Position numbers and translations under genes: made by a program | Part shown: in pieces, positions 1 through 10,844 of the stretch | Position numbering within the stretch: the first letter of the stretch is position 1 | Layout: each line of letters opens with the position of its first letter | Assembly (NCBI GenBank): GCA_039720395.1 | Contig: CM077823.1 | Location: 6,128,909-6,192,908, forward strand | Direction of reading: 5' to 3' | Origin: Liquidambar formosana | Taxonomy: Eukaryota > Streptophyta > Magnoliopsida > Saxifragales > Altingiaceae | Length of the DNA stretch: 64,000 nt | The notes under the pieces: model-generated | Seen by the model: only the letters and a program-made list of their open reading frames with translations | What the model was told of the DNA's origin: nothing | The model's database searches: none

Positions 1-573
1 AAAAAGTAGAGAAGAAGAGGAAAAGGAGAAGGAAGAAGAGGGGTGCGGGGTTCTGGTGAGGGAGGTTTTGTTTTCAAAACCTCCATTTTTTTCGGCGAGG
101 GGTGCTGGAGAGTGGTTCTATGAAGGAAAGAAAAAAAAAAGCAGAGAAGAAGAGGGAAGAGGAGGAATGAAGAAGAGGGGTGCGGGGTTCCGACGAGGGG
201 TGTGGGAGAGGGGTTCTGGGAAGGAAAGAAAAAAAAAAAAGCAGAGAAGAAGAAGGAAGAGGAGGAAGGAAGAAGAAGGGTGCGGGGTTCCGGCGAGGGA
301 GGTTTTGTTTTCAAAACCTCCATTTTTTCCTGCGAGGGGTGCGGGAGAGTGGTTCTGGGAAGGAAAGAAAAAAAAAAGCTGAGAAGAAGAGGGAAGAGAG
401 GAAGGAAGAAGAGGGGTGCGGGGTTCCGGTGAGGGAGGTTTTGTTTTCAAAACCTCCATTTTGGAGAAGGGATGGGTGAGGGTTAAGTCCTTTTTGGTAA
501 TTTTACATAATAATTTTTTTAATTAAAAAAAAGGGGGCAACTTAACCTTTAGGGGGGTTGCAATAGTCGTTCC
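1..573. mobile_element. Right part of purine-rich TIR element (MULE-like), cut by window start
   Basis: The last 20 or so bases (to about 573) read as the reverse complement of the TIR of the complete element at 44088-45145: the end GGGGGGTTGCAATAGTCGTT matches the right end there with one or two changes. The interior is purine-rich, with repeated GAGAAGAAGAGG-like blocks and three copies of a short hairpin. The left end lies outside the window, so no TSD can be tested. The ORFs across it are Lys/Glu/Arg/Gly low-complexity translations and are not genes. Confidence 0.65.
61..457. repeat. Three hairpin units inside the purine-rich element
   Basis: Copies at 61-84, 298-321 and 434-457 each have arms GGAGGTTTTG and CAAAACCTCC around a TTTT loop, a perfect 10-bp stem. 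Two variant copies with longer T loops sit at 44421-44447 and 44565-44587 in the related element. The unit is therefore a family character. Its role is unknown. Confidence 0.8.
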
Positions 574-3168
574 TAGGTAAGTCACTTTGCTGGCTGGCCC
601 ATATTCGGGCACTAAATCAACCAGCCCAAGCCTGACCTTAAAGTCCTAAACTTCTAAATAGTAAACACCTGAGCTAGGGTCCCGCTCATATGAAGGGTTT
701 TTTTTTTTTGTTTTTGTTTTCTTGGTGTAAAAATAAAAAATAAAAAAAGTATTAATTTACTTATTTTTATTATCATTATTTTTGCTAAGCACACATGTAT
801 AACACACCAACATACATGACAAAATCCGAAAAGGGTCTTAAGTGTTCATAAAGTTAACCTACATTCATCCTCCATATGGTTTGGATTGGTTTAATGGTAG
901 TTTGACAAAATTTAAGCTATCAATCAAATTGAACCACTAAATTTATTGCTCAATCCACCAAAACCAATTTACCTATTCTTTCAAACCGTTTGGGTTGGCG
1001 TAGAATAGAGCGAATTGGTTTGGTTTGGTGGATTGGGCGATTTTTTGCACATCCTACCCTCAATATCTTTTTGTGGGAATAGTATTTCGTTAATCTAACC
1101 ATTAGAAAAATAATAATTATAATAAAAAAAATACTCATTCTGTCCACAAAGATAGGCAAAGTTTGACAATACACGCAGTTTAATAAAAATCATCATTACA
1201 GTGAGTTCTTATTTATTAAATTCTATTTTTCCAAAAATATTCTCTCTTATTTGTTGTTGAGTTTTGTATTGAAAGTAATTATTAAAATAATAAAATATAT
1301 TATAGGAAAGTTAAAAAAAATTATGATTTAACTTTTCAAAATAAACAAATATTTTGGGATAGAAAAATTTGTAAAAATAATCTATCTTTATAAGACGGAG
1401 AACATAGTAATAATAACGAAAAGGATGAAAAAAAGAAAAAAGGAAAAAAAAGGACAATCAACTTTTTATCATTCGGTTAAGATTAAAATTGATAGTTTGG
1501 TCGGTTAGTTTCTTTCTTAGCAGTCTCTTTTGAGATGGTGTTGCCATCTCAGCTGCCTAGCCTATAGAGTATAGATAGACAAGATCATTTGTTCAAATTT
1601 TGCTTGCCCAAATTGCTGTTGGTGTAGAAGGACAAAAATTTATATCTATATCTATATTACCTATAAAAGTTTATATTATAAAAAATAAAAATAAAAATAA
1701 AAATAATTTCCTTTATTACCCTTAATAAAATTCATTAAGATAATAATAACCTTATCATAGAAAAAGCCCTATTTATTGATAAATTCCAAAACTTTCTCTA
1801 TTATTGCAAAGTTTTTAATTTGATAGAACTTAAATTTTGGCTAAAAGATAGGAGAAAATTTCTCCTCTAATTTTAGAAATTAATTTGGATAAACCTTAAA
1901 GTTATGAGGGTTACGGGGCTATGGTTCTAGCTAGCATTTTAAATAAATTGCAATTTGCCTTATAAGTAGGATAGTTGCATAGGATCTTAGCACCATAAAA
2001 AATAAAAAAAAAAGGAGGAGGACTAGTAGGAAGACTACGAGAGGCCAATAAATAATAAAAAACGAGGGTCTTTTATATGGTTTAGCAACATAGTTTTTGG
2101 TGATATAAGTTGCGTACAAAATTTTAATTTGTCAAAATAATCCACATGCAACGCACTTATAATTCATGTGCAATATATTGGTGCACCAACTATCTTTATT
2201 AAAAATATATATGATTATCTAAAGTGCAATGACGTAGTGGCTACCACATTGTCACATCAATCGAGTAAATAAATTTAAAAAAAAAAGAAATTTAAACCCA
2301 AGATGCATGCATTAAACATTTCCAATTAAGATTAAGGGAGCAATTCTTAGACTAGCTCCTTTTGCGAGCTCATAAAAAGCAAGCAAAGTAATTCTTCTGA
2401 GTAAATGTGATTACGATCACTTTGGTATGGGAAGCAAAGAGGGAATGTGGGGTTAAAAAATTATCTGCCCATTTTGTTCCACTTTCAATGACTTATCACA
2501 TTAGATCATCCATATCACACCTATGGAAAAAACTTATATATAATTGTGATACGATTGATGCGGTGTCATGGGTTAATGAAAGCTAAGTAAAGTGAGATTA
2601 TCAAAATACTTTTTAACTCATAATCCTACTTTATCGGATTTTTATTAACCTATGACTCTACGTGGTCATGTCACAGTTACATGGAAGACTCCACGATTAC
2701 ATATAAGTTTTTCTTAGGAAATGTAAAGCATGAGTTGGGAGAATTAGCCGTCTCCAAAACCTCTATTGCAATAAATACTCCTTCTCAACTTATCTCCCCC
2801 ATTCTTAAGAACTGTGCTATTTCACCCATGTTCTCCCACCCAACTTACTTGGCGGCTGATGTGGCTACTATGTCAGCAAAGTTTAGTTAACGTTGTCTTT
2901 AATAATTTTGAGGTATTAGGAAAGGGGAAAAAAAAAAAGGCAATTGACTGTTTCTTTCTCACCCATGAAGGGTAGCCAACTGCTCCTTTCTCACCTAACA
3001 CTGTCCCGGTCGATCCCACCAGCGGAGCACAACGGGAAGATGGCAACGGTGCTATAGAAGAAGACGGGCGGAGCTAAGAAGGTCCGAGAGGGGTCGATCG
3101 GCCCTTCTCAACTTTTCCTTTTTTGTATTTTATACATATATGTTTTTACTAATCACACATGCTACTTA
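574..3168. repeat. Block A: segment repeated at 44046-47445 and 52768-53005
   Basis: From about 600 the sequence matches block B in direct orientation: 600-1570 pairs with about 45147-46115, 2380-2650 with 46135-46650, and 2655-2940 with 47157-47445. 2945-3160 pairs with 52780-53000. Block A has about 800 bp (1575-2375) missing from block B, and block B has several insertions missing from block A. I see no coding gene; all ORFs here are short and unrecognised. Which copy is ancestral, and whether the unit is itself an old transposon, cannot be decided from the window. Confidence 0.7.
1134..1404. mobile_element. Stowaway-like MITE, degraded copy in block A
   Basis: The left end CTCATTCTGTCCACAAAGAT and the right end, ATCTTTATAAGACGGAGAAC followed by A, form degenerate inverted repeats. 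TA dinucleotides flank both sides (1132-1133 and 1405-1406). The counterpart at 45677-45945 has the canonical CTCCCTCCGTCC start, so this is the same insertion carried in the other copy of the repeat. Confidence 0.6.
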
Positions 3169-3169
3169 T

Positions 3170-4008
3170 GGTTGGCTATTGAAAGCTGAGGAGGAGCCCT
3201 CCTTAATGCTGATATGGCATCATTAGTGATTGACATATGCCCTACAATATTTAAGAAAGTATGCTACTTATGGTGTTTCTAGAATTCCCTTCTCCCTTTA
3301 TTTTATTAGGACCAAAACCCTCTTTCTTAGAAGAGAAAGAGAATGACATGTTTTTGGGGAGAGTTCAACCTCCATTACCGGCGCAACCAACACCGACAAC
3401 TATTGGAACTCCGACGACCTTCTTTAAGCTCTACCTACATAGTGTCACAACCACCACTTACATCATTGTTGATTTGTTGGACCCAATAACACTATCCCAG
3501 ATATGACCAAATCTAAAACCAATACATCATCATTACAAAGGTGAAACCACATGGAGTGAGCCAAAATAACGTAAATGCAGTGGTGAAGGTCCATTTTTTC
3601 TGATCTGGAGCTTGATGATGAATGGGTCAAAATGGATGGAGGTAAAATGGCTACGATGGCTATACAGTTACGATCTAGATCTTGATAATGAATAGGCCAA
3701 CACTGTCCTAGATTCTCTCATTTCTCTTTGCTACTACCGTTGTTATCATCACGTCACTGGAATTTTGCCATTATCGTCCAGCAATCCAACCTGTATTACG
3801 AAGATAGAGGAGTGGTTTGGGTTTCAATGATTCTAAAAGTTCAAAGTGGGGTTATTTTGGTCCTAATGAAAAAAGGAAACAAGGCATATTATAATCACCT
3901 AAGCAAAATATTTTTTACATAATTGTGGGATATATGTAAAATGTAAATCACCATTGATACCACATTAGCATTAAGGAGGAGCTCCTCCTCAGCTTTCAGT
4001 AGCCAAGC
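3170..4008. mobile_element. TIR element, about 840 bp, non-autonomous
   Basis: The left end (TTGGCTATTGAAAGCTGAGG at about 3172) and the reverse complement of the right end (TTGGCTACTGAAAGCTGAGG) agree in 19 of 20 positions. The similarity continues for about 60 bp, through a GGAGGAGC-CTCCTTAATGCT block on both sides. The interior has no transposase; an 81-residue ORF at 3261-3506 has no recognisable domain. No clean TSD was found, so the superfamily is open. Confidence 0.6.
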
Positions 4009-4810
4009 ATTGTCCATAAAATAAACCAATTAAAGTTATACTCTTCAGTCAAAGTGGGACTCAAACACAAGAATAAAAGTAAGTCTATTTTTATTAAAAT
4101 ATTCCAACTAGAGGTCTTCTCTAGCTAGCTTTGCTTCTCACAAAACCAAACCTTAACCCCCAATGTACACTCATTGACGATGGTAATGGAGGAGGTTGTT
4201 GATGGGGTAATGCCACAACTACTGATGCTGGCTTGTTTTCTCTCTTTTCTTCATGCCAGCGATGGTTTGACAACCATGGATTTGGTTCATTCATGGCTCA
4301 AAAGTGAAAACCCAAAAGGCTTTAGATAGTGGTGTAGCCGGAAATCTCATTGTGGCTATGCCGGTTGGCTATAGGTCGGCCATCAGTATGAATCCGGAGG
4401 GTATATAATAGATCATACACACACATACACACACACACACAAACACATTAGAGAGAATGAAAAGAAGGTAATAAAAAAGGAAAAAAATTACCTTTTATGG
4501 TCATCTTCTGCTATAATGGTTGTTGGAAAGTCTCCACTTTACTAAGACGGTACAAATGGTAAAGGTCTTGAGGATAATTCAAGAACCTTTTTTTTTTTTT
4601 TTCCTTTCATCCCTCTACAGCCATAGCTGACTTATCTATTTCCCTTTTTATTTATTTATTTATTTATGGAGTTTATTTATGCACAAGGGAAAAAAATCAC
4701 ATAATTTTACATTTATCACAGAGAAATTCAACATCACATATATAAATCATCACATATAATTTTATATTTATTCAGATAAATTTGAAAAATTCATTGATAA
4801 AATCATACAA

Positions 4811-4844
<34 letters not shown>

Positions 4845-5149
4845 GGAGATCATCAGCTGTGATTGCGGCAGTCCAAGCTGATATCCTCATTTTGTCTTTC
4901 CTGATAGGCTTCATTAAGCTAAGATCTTCCTACATCCAGAACTAAGAGAGCAAAACCTAGATCCGGCGAGAAGCACTCAGATCCGGTGAGCTTCCCTTCA
5001 GATCCGGTGAGATCCAGTGAGATTTCACGTCGATCCGGCAAAATCCATGGAGGAACAAAGGGAATGACGACAATCATTTGGGTCGGAGGGGTGCTATTCG
5101 TGTAAGTGATACGGATTAGGGTAGAGAGAGAGAAAGAAAGAGATAGTCT
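4009..5149. other. No gene seen; CA and GA microsatellites, AT-rich spacer
   Basis: A (CA)n tract lies at about 4415-4446 and a (GA)n tract at 4810-4843. Several AGATCCGGTGAG-like short repeats occur at 4955-5040. The ORFs are short and lack domains. Confidence 0.6.
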
Positions 5150-5294
5150 ACCTATCATTTAGTGCCACATCAGTTGCTACACAGTTGCTGTACAAAGCAG
5201 TTGCTGTATGTAGCATTTTCCTATTTTTATTTTAGGAAATGCTATATACAGCAACTGGTTTATGCAGCAACTGATGTGGCTCTAAATGATAGAT
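5150..5294. mobile_element. Foldback (MITE-like) inverted repeat
   Basis: The left arm starts CTATCATTTAGTGCCACATC and the right arm ends GATGTGGCTCTAAATGATAG. The arms also share CAGTTGCTGTATGTAGCATT and its complement near the centre, around a short T-rich loop. The pairing covers most of the 145 bp. A related fragment (CCACATCAGTTGCAGTATAA) lies at about 27495-27546, beyond the large retrotransposon. Confidence 0.65.
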
Positions 5295-6468
5295 ACACAC
5301 ATATAGCACCAAAATGCCCTCAATTCACTCACACAACTCTGTCACTCTTTATATCTTTTTGTCACTCATTCTCTCTTTCTTTGCTCTTCTCATCTCACTT
5401 TCTCTTCCTTTTGATCTTCTTTATTTCTTCCTCCTTCTCCATCTCTGCCATCTTTCTCTTTCTCTTTCTTCTTCCATCTAAAGTGAAATCTTGCCGAATC
5501 CGAAGGCAATTTCCACTACTGATCTCAATCCCAGGGACTAACTCAAATCAAGTGAAACGAACGCCCTCTTCTCTATACCAGTAGTGGAATGGCTTGCTAC
5601 TTTCAATCAGAAAAGGAAGATTGAGCAAGGCAAGAGAGAAATAAGTTGTTCCTTTTATTGCGGATGAGATGCCTCTCAGGGATCGTCCTCTTTCAAAGCT
5701 TCCATAAGTCAGCAGGAAGCACAGTGTTTTGTGTGCGAGGTTGGTTATAACCAGATCTGGCCTTCATTTCCCTTTCTTTCCTTTGTTTCATGCTATCTGG
5801 TTTCCTCGGATGTGGCTAGATCTGGTTTCGTCAGATCGATGTGGTTGGATTTGGTTTCGTTGAATTTTGGAATGAAAGTGAGAACCCACACCTCATTGAA
5901 AGTGAGTTGCCAATGCTCCGACACCGTTGCTTATGCCTTGGCACCATCACTTAACCATCCTTGTTGCTGTCTAGTTCAGATCTGATAAGTTAAACTCCCG
6001 TCGTAGCCGTTTGGTTCAGATCTAGCATGTTGAAGTCCATCATCGTCGATTGGTTCAGATATGGCAAAGTGCTTTCGACTCCGACCACCGTGGTCTACCA
6101 TGGCTACCTGAGTTTGTGAGTTATGAAGGATTAAAAAAATTTCCCTCTTTCTTTCCTTAAATTCCCTTCTCCTTTTCCTCTTTATTCCCATTTCTTTCTA
6201 TTAATTTAACAGGTTAATTCTTAATTTCATGAATTTATCTCATGAATTTATCTCAGATAAATTAAAAGTGTTTTTGTCTCCGACCATGGTGCTCTACTAT
6301 GGCTGCCTGAGTTGTGTATTAGAAAAGGTGAAACGAATTTCCCTCTCTCCTCTTCGACCATGGTGGTCTGTACATTTCTGTGAAAGTGATGGGCTTCTGC
6401 AACATTGGCTTCTCTCCCTCTTAGATTGCAAATGTGAATTTGGTCAAGCAGGAACTCTCTCTCTCTCA
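5295..6468. other. No gene seen; CT-rich non-coding sequence
   Basis: The interval is pyrimidine-rich with CTTTCTCTTT-type runs and repeated AGATCTGG-like words (5750-6070). The ORFs (up to 140 residues at 5162-5584) are Ser/Phe/Leu low-complexity translations of those tracts. It may be the interior of a non-autonomous TIR element whose other part lies at 27115-27546. Confidence 0.5.
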
Positions 6469-6795
6469 GATTTTCTCTGTTGAAAATAAGATTTTCTCTG
6501 TTGAAAATCATGAATTTTTTTGTTGAAAATCATGATTTTCTCAATTGAAAATCGATTTTATTTGTTGAAAATCATGATTTTCTCTGTTGGAAATCAGATT
6601 TTCTCTATTGAAAATCAATTTTATTTGATGGAAAATCATGATTTTTTCTATTGAAAATCATGATTTTCTCAGTTGAAAATCGATTTTATCTGTTGAAAAT
6701 CATGATTTTCTTTGTTGGAAATCAATTTTCTTTGTTGGAAATCGATTTTCTCTGTTGAAAATCATGAATTTTTTTGTTAAAAATCATGAATATCA
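6469..6795. repeat. Tandem array of a ~20-bp palindromic unit
   Basis: About 15 imperfect copies of GATTTTCTCTGTTGAAAATC follow one another. Each unit has GATTTTC/GAAAATC half-sites, so single units and neighbours can pair. Variants replace the centre with CAATT, TATTT or TTTGTT, and several junctions read AAAATCATGATTTT, itself a perfect palindrome. It lies about 90 bp left of the retrotransposon insertion site. Confidence 0.85.
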
Positions 6796-6876
6796 ACATT
6801 CTGTGATTTTTTTGAATTTCTTTATGATATATTTCTTTGATTTTTATCTGTGATTTTTTTATTCTCTCTGTGAAAT

Positions 6877-6881
6877 TATGG
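6877..6881. repeat. Left 5-bp target-site duplication (TATGG)
   Basis: TATGG immediately precedes the 5' LTR and is repeated exactly at 27110-27114 after the 3' LTR. This proves that 6882-27109 is one insertion. Confidence 0.93.
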
Positions 6882-7321
6882 TGTAGACATCCCATTTTGT
6901 CCCTATATTTTGATGGTGAGTTCCTGATGATGAGGTCTATGATGTTTATTGTCAATTTGGGTCTATTTTCTACGAACAAAGCAAGCAAGTGGGTTAGTAG
7001 GAAAATTTAGGTATGGGGAAATATAAAAAAGGTGGGGAAGGTAATCTTCTATAAAAAGAGAAGTGGGATGGTAGGTGGATGTGAGAAAATATAAAGAAAG
7101 GTAAGAAAGGTAATCTTCCGTATGAAAAAAGGAAGTGGGATGTTAGGTGAGAAAAAGAAATAAAAAAGAGGATGGCCAGCTTTCCATTGGAGTCGAGAGG
7201 TTGTCAGGGATAGTTTTCTGTGAGGCAAATAATCATCTTGTAGGCACTATGCCTCGTTTATAATGAAGAAGGGAGTGAGGAGTGAGGTCAGGGGTGACGA
7301 TCCTACACCGAGAATTTTCCT

Positions 7322-7329
7322 TATAAATA
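7322..7329 (+). promoter_or_regulatory. Probable LTR TATA box
   Basis: TATAAATA is followed by a purine-rich AGAGAGCTT stretch. The same position in the 3' LTR (26080-26087) reads TATAAATA in a CCC-TATAAATAGAG context. Transcription of the element would start shortly downstream. This is inferred from position and conservation between the LTRs only. Confidence 0.55.
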
Positions 7330-7694
7330 AAGAGAGCTTTAAGGAGTTTAGGGGAGGAAGAAAAAGGGGGATTCCTATATTGAGAAGACATTATACTGAG
7401 AATGGAGAGGGAATGATGAGAGAAAGAATAGGGAGAAGATAATAGAGAGTTAATCAGTAAGGAAAGGGAAAAGCTTGCCGAACTCAAAGGAAGAGATACT
7501 GCCAAGTTGGCAGTGGATCTGAGGGACAATCTAAACACCAACCTGCTTTATTTGCAAGAGGTATAAGCATATTTTTTTTATAGTAGAATTTTATAACTTG
7601 TTTAGATAGTAATTTTGTTATATGTAAAATCTGTTCAGACGAACCCCTTTGCAGGAAAGTTGGTTTAATCACGGGGAAGGTAAATTAGTGAAGT

Positions 7695-7774
7695 CATGCG
7701 TACGCATGTTTATGCCATGCGTGCGCATGACAAATCATGCATACGCATATTTATAGTATGCGTACGTATGATCA
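7695..7774. promoter_or_regulatory. Palindrome cluster in 5' LTR
   Basis: There are four 14-bp sites: CATGCGTACGCATG (7695-7708), CATGCGTGCGCATG (7716-7729), CATGCATACGCATA (7736-7749) and TATGCGTACGTATG (7757-7770). The first is a perfect palindrome. The cluster is kept in the 3' LTR at 26456-26531. The CATGCA word in the third site resembles the RY element of seed B3 factors, but binding is not shown. Confidence 0.7.
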
Positions 7775-8344
7775 TTTTATTCCCCGGACTTTTGTTATTT
7801 TTATTACTATAATCCCTACTTCTATCATTGCTTTTTCATCATTATTTTCATTGCTTTTTTTTCCTTTTACTATTCATTTGATTATTATATTGAGTAATAA
7901 GAATATGTACGTATTATCATAGTTCATCTTAACTTGCATTTGTTTATTTCATGCTTTACATGCCTTTTATTTATCTCATGTTTTACATGCCATGTTTATA
8001 TATATATTCTTTTATTGTTTTGTGTTAGTAATATGACATCCGTGTGTGTTTTGCATGATATAAAGTAATTTAGATTAAATTAAAATACTAAATATGGTCA
8101 ATGAATACACAATTAGGGCCGCTTTATTACCGGGCATTGTTGGGTGCCTAACACCTTCCCAACATCTACCTTAGCTCTAAACCTTTCTCTGGTCAACAAA
8201 ATTAGTCCTGGACCCTTCCAGGTGGTGACTCTCATTCCTATGCTAATCCCTCGGGGTTAGCACCACCATCAGAAACAAAGAGCAGGTAAAATACAGGTAA
8301 AAGAGGAAAGAACAAGCACGTGGCGAACATCGGTGCGTTCACAG

Positions 8345-8363
8345 TGGCGACTCTGCTGGGGAC
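8345..8363 (+). other. Primer-binding site
   Basis: TGGCGACTCTGCTGGGGAC begins one base after the 5' LTR, where the 3' end of a tRNA primer must pair. The leading TGG complements the CCA tail. The TGGCGACTC form is, as I recall, typical of Tat/Ogre elements (tRNA-Arg has been proposed); I could not check the exact tRNA. Confidence 0.8.
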
Positions 8364-9386
8364 TAATAAGCTTAACTTCAAAGTATTCATTGACCATAAT
8401 TAGTATTTTAATTTAATCTGGAAAAAAAAATGATGAATAAAGGTTTTTTTTTTAAATTTACAATAAAATACTGCACACACACACTATGGCCCATGCCTAC
8501 ACCCCGATGGCAGTTTGGTGAGGGTTCCCGGGTTCTACTTGATCCTATGGGCAATCCGCAACTTACACCATCAACCCACAGCCTGTGCCACTAGCCTGTA
8601 ATAAGCTTGTGAGTATGTTAACCGATTGCTCTTGGGCATCCTAGCTTGGGTAACCCATTGAAGGCAGAGGATATAAGGAAACCCTTGGTTTGACCAGCAC
8701 ATTAAAAACATGGGTAAATTTTCTTTGTGTATGGTTTTTGTGTGAATGTGTGTCACGCATCGTTTTTATTCATTAGGACGTGATTATACCTAATTGAAGG
8801 AATAGACGATTTAGGCCCAAAAAAAAAAAAAGAAATTTCAAGACATCCAGAAATTTTTTTTTAAAAAAACCAGAAAATCCCAAAAAAAAAAATCTTTAAA
8901 AAAAAAATTCAAAGGAAAAATCCAAAAAATTCAAAAAGTCGTTTAAAACAAAAAAAATCAAAAACAATTTCCTTTTTGTACAAATTTGTGTGAATGTGCA
9001 ATATGCATCATTTTAATTTTTTTAGGATATGGGTATGGGGCAAGGCCCAGTATTGTTTAAGGTCTGTTGAATTAAAGCCCAACTAAAAAGATTAATCTTG
9101 CAAACGGTGTAAGCCTGTAAGAAAATTAGGGGTCCACTGTGTGAAGCTGTTAGGAGTTCACCTGTGCATTCACTGTGTGCAATCGTTAGGAGATTGCTGC
9201 TCATAGCTGTTAGAAGTCCACTGCTTATGTCCATTGTTTACAGCAGTTGGAGTACTGTTTAGGACTGTTAGAAGTCCACTTTGATGTCCACTATCCATAG
9301 CCGTTGGGGTGTGCTAATCCTAGCCGTTGTGGGTTTGTTCTATAAGTATCCGTTGTCATACCTCTTAGATCAGTATCTCTACGACC
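8364..9386 (+). other. Retrotransposon leader, no large ORF
   Basis: An A-rich patch lies at 8820-8970. 9100-9330 is built of degenerate repeats of AGCTGTTAGAAGTCCACT. I saw no coding potential above 60 residues on the sense strand. It corresponds to the long untranslated leader usual in this lineage. Confidence 0.55.
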
Positions 9387-9548
9387 ATGGTTTCTTCTGA
9401 GGTCCTCACGGCTGTCATCTTGCACTTCATCCTTTTTAGCCTAGCGGTCAGCTTCTGTTTATGTGAAGGGGTTCTAATTGAAGTGGTGATTCCGTTTGTG
9501 GCATTCCTCGCGGTGTTGCTCATGCTGATGTATTTCCTTTATCCTTAG
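9387..9548 (+). CDS. Small hydrophobic ORF, 53 residues, two putative membrane segments
   Basis: ATG at 9387 opens a 53-codon frame closed by TAG at 9546-9548. After a short MVSSE start the peptide has a hydrophobic run (about residues 7-29, including AVILHFILFSLAVSF), a short loop with Cys and Glu (CLCEGVLIE), and a second hydrophobic run (about 33-52, including FVAFLAVLLMLMYFL). That is the profile of a two-pass membrane microprotein. It is sense-oriented, between the PBS and gag. I recognise no family. It could be a chance ORF, but the alternation of two hydrophobic segments in an otherwise A/G-rich leader is unusual. It has no stop or frameshift, unlike gag and pol. Confidence 0.35.
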   Translation: MVSSEVLTAVILHFILFSLAVSFCLCEGVLIEVVIPFVAFLAVLLMLMYFLYP

Positions 9549-9802
9549 AATTTTAAGAGTTTGATGTCATGTAATGTGTTTTGGTGGATTGTAAGATTTG
9601 AGATATGTATTCCAGTCAGTTTGTGTGAATAAATGATGGTTTTCTTTTGTGTTCATCTGTTTACCTTTTGTACTCTACCGTTTATACTCCAGTTAAAAAA
9701 AAAAAGAGGGAGGGTCATTTCCATTAGATTAAATAATAATTAAAAAAATAGCAAAAAAAAAAAAAGATAAAAAGAAAGATAAAAGAAAAAAGAAGAAGAG
9801 AG

Positions 9803-10436
9803 CTACTCAATAGTAGCATTTCGGGTAGAACTAGAGGGATCAGCCGGAGGTTGCCTTTGTGGGCTGCGAGTGGAACTAGAGGGATCAACTGGAGGTTGCC
9901 TTTGCGGGCTGCTCGGAACCCTTTCTCGATCAGTGATTTGATCAATGAGCCTCTCCAATGCCTCGACCCTTGGCATGAGTCTGTTAGAATAAGAGTCCAC
10001 TATTCTTTGTAACTCTTTGTTCTCTTCTCTCAAAGCCCTCATCCTTCGATAGGCCCCATTAAGCAACCCTTGGAGACGGGTGACCTGGTCACATAGACTT
10101 TGCATGTGCACATTTCTGGTGTGCAAACGCCGAGCCATGTAAATTACATGGAGACAAGTTTGTTCTATAAGTAACCATTGTAGCTTGAGCACTGAGAGCC
10201 ATGGAGTCTCTTATTACGTCCATGTCGGACCGTCCACTCAGTATTCTCTCATCACGAGGAGTGATGAGTCCTTCCGCTACCGTAGTTTCGTTCGCAAAAT
10301 TGTAAATTACATAATCCTCAACTGTAAGGGGTTGGTTTTGGATATTTAGGAACCTTGGGTGCCAAACCTCTGGTTGTGCTGCTAGCATTGTGTTTAGGTC
10401 AGGACGGTTTTGTGAGGTAGAGGAGGAAGATGCCAT
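9803..10436 (-). pseudogene. Antisense ORF of Tat element, coiled-coil protein, frameshifted
   Basis: On the minus strand a frame starts at ATG 10436 (MASSSSTSQNRPDL) and runs to about 10160. The reading then moves by one base to the frame ending at 9803. The N-terminal part is globular-looking (VWHPRFLNIQNQPLTVEDYV). The second part has a heptad-like helical stretch (LQGLLNGAYRRMRALREENK and onward) that should form a coiled coil, then a repeated Pro/Ser/Arg tail (SPQRQPP twice). It lies between the PBS and gag, opposite to the element's sense. Extra antisense ORFs are known in Tat-lineage elements. Function is unknown. One frameshift breaks the frame; otherwise it is long and open. Confidence 0.6.
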
Positions 10437-10844
10437 GAGTTTGTAAGAGAGGATTTAGAGGAAGTGAGTTTTCTGAAGGTTGAAAGGTTGGGGAAGAGTG
10501 TTTGGACACCTGCAATCAAACTTTGGTTTTAAAAGAAAAACTGCCCTAACATAAGCCAAGAATAAATCGCAATAACTAATGCACTGTTGGGGATCTGATG
10601 CGATTTGGGATCTATAATGGTCTACAACAGCACTATTGCTTTATTGACAAACGTCCAAGTCTCGATATTGCAAACCGTCAGTCATACTGTCCGTGTCGGT
10701 GAGCAATTAATGGTTTTAAGTGGTCAGGTGAGTGAATAGGCTTCCGGGTTTGGGCCTAACAGTTTAGATGTGCTAAGTCTTGGATGTCCGTGTGAGATTA
10801 TCGGGTGTTATTGGGCCATTAGCCCAATACTCATCTGTGGACAA

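Larger units (their letters stand above)
6882..8343 (+). repeat. 5' LTR
   Basis: It starts TGTAGACATCC and ends GTGCGTTCACA, and is 1462 bp. It contains a TATA box (7322-7329) and a cluster of CATGCGTACGCATG-type palindromes (7695-7774). It pairs along its whole length with 25645-27109. Confidence 0.93.

Noticed and set aside
56..479. Overlapping ORFs of 76 to 113 residues in the purine-rich block
   Set aside because: They are Lys/Glu/Arg/Gly or Ser/Pro/Phe low-complexity translations of GA-rich repeats, open in several frames at once, with no domain.
5162..5584. 140-residue plus-strand ORF
   Set aside because: It is a translation of CT-rich sequence running out of a foldback arm, with no conserved motif.
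6470..6800. Possible CRISPR array from the regular short repeats
   Set aside because: The units are contiguous palindromic repeats with no unique spacers, and the DNA is plant nuclear.
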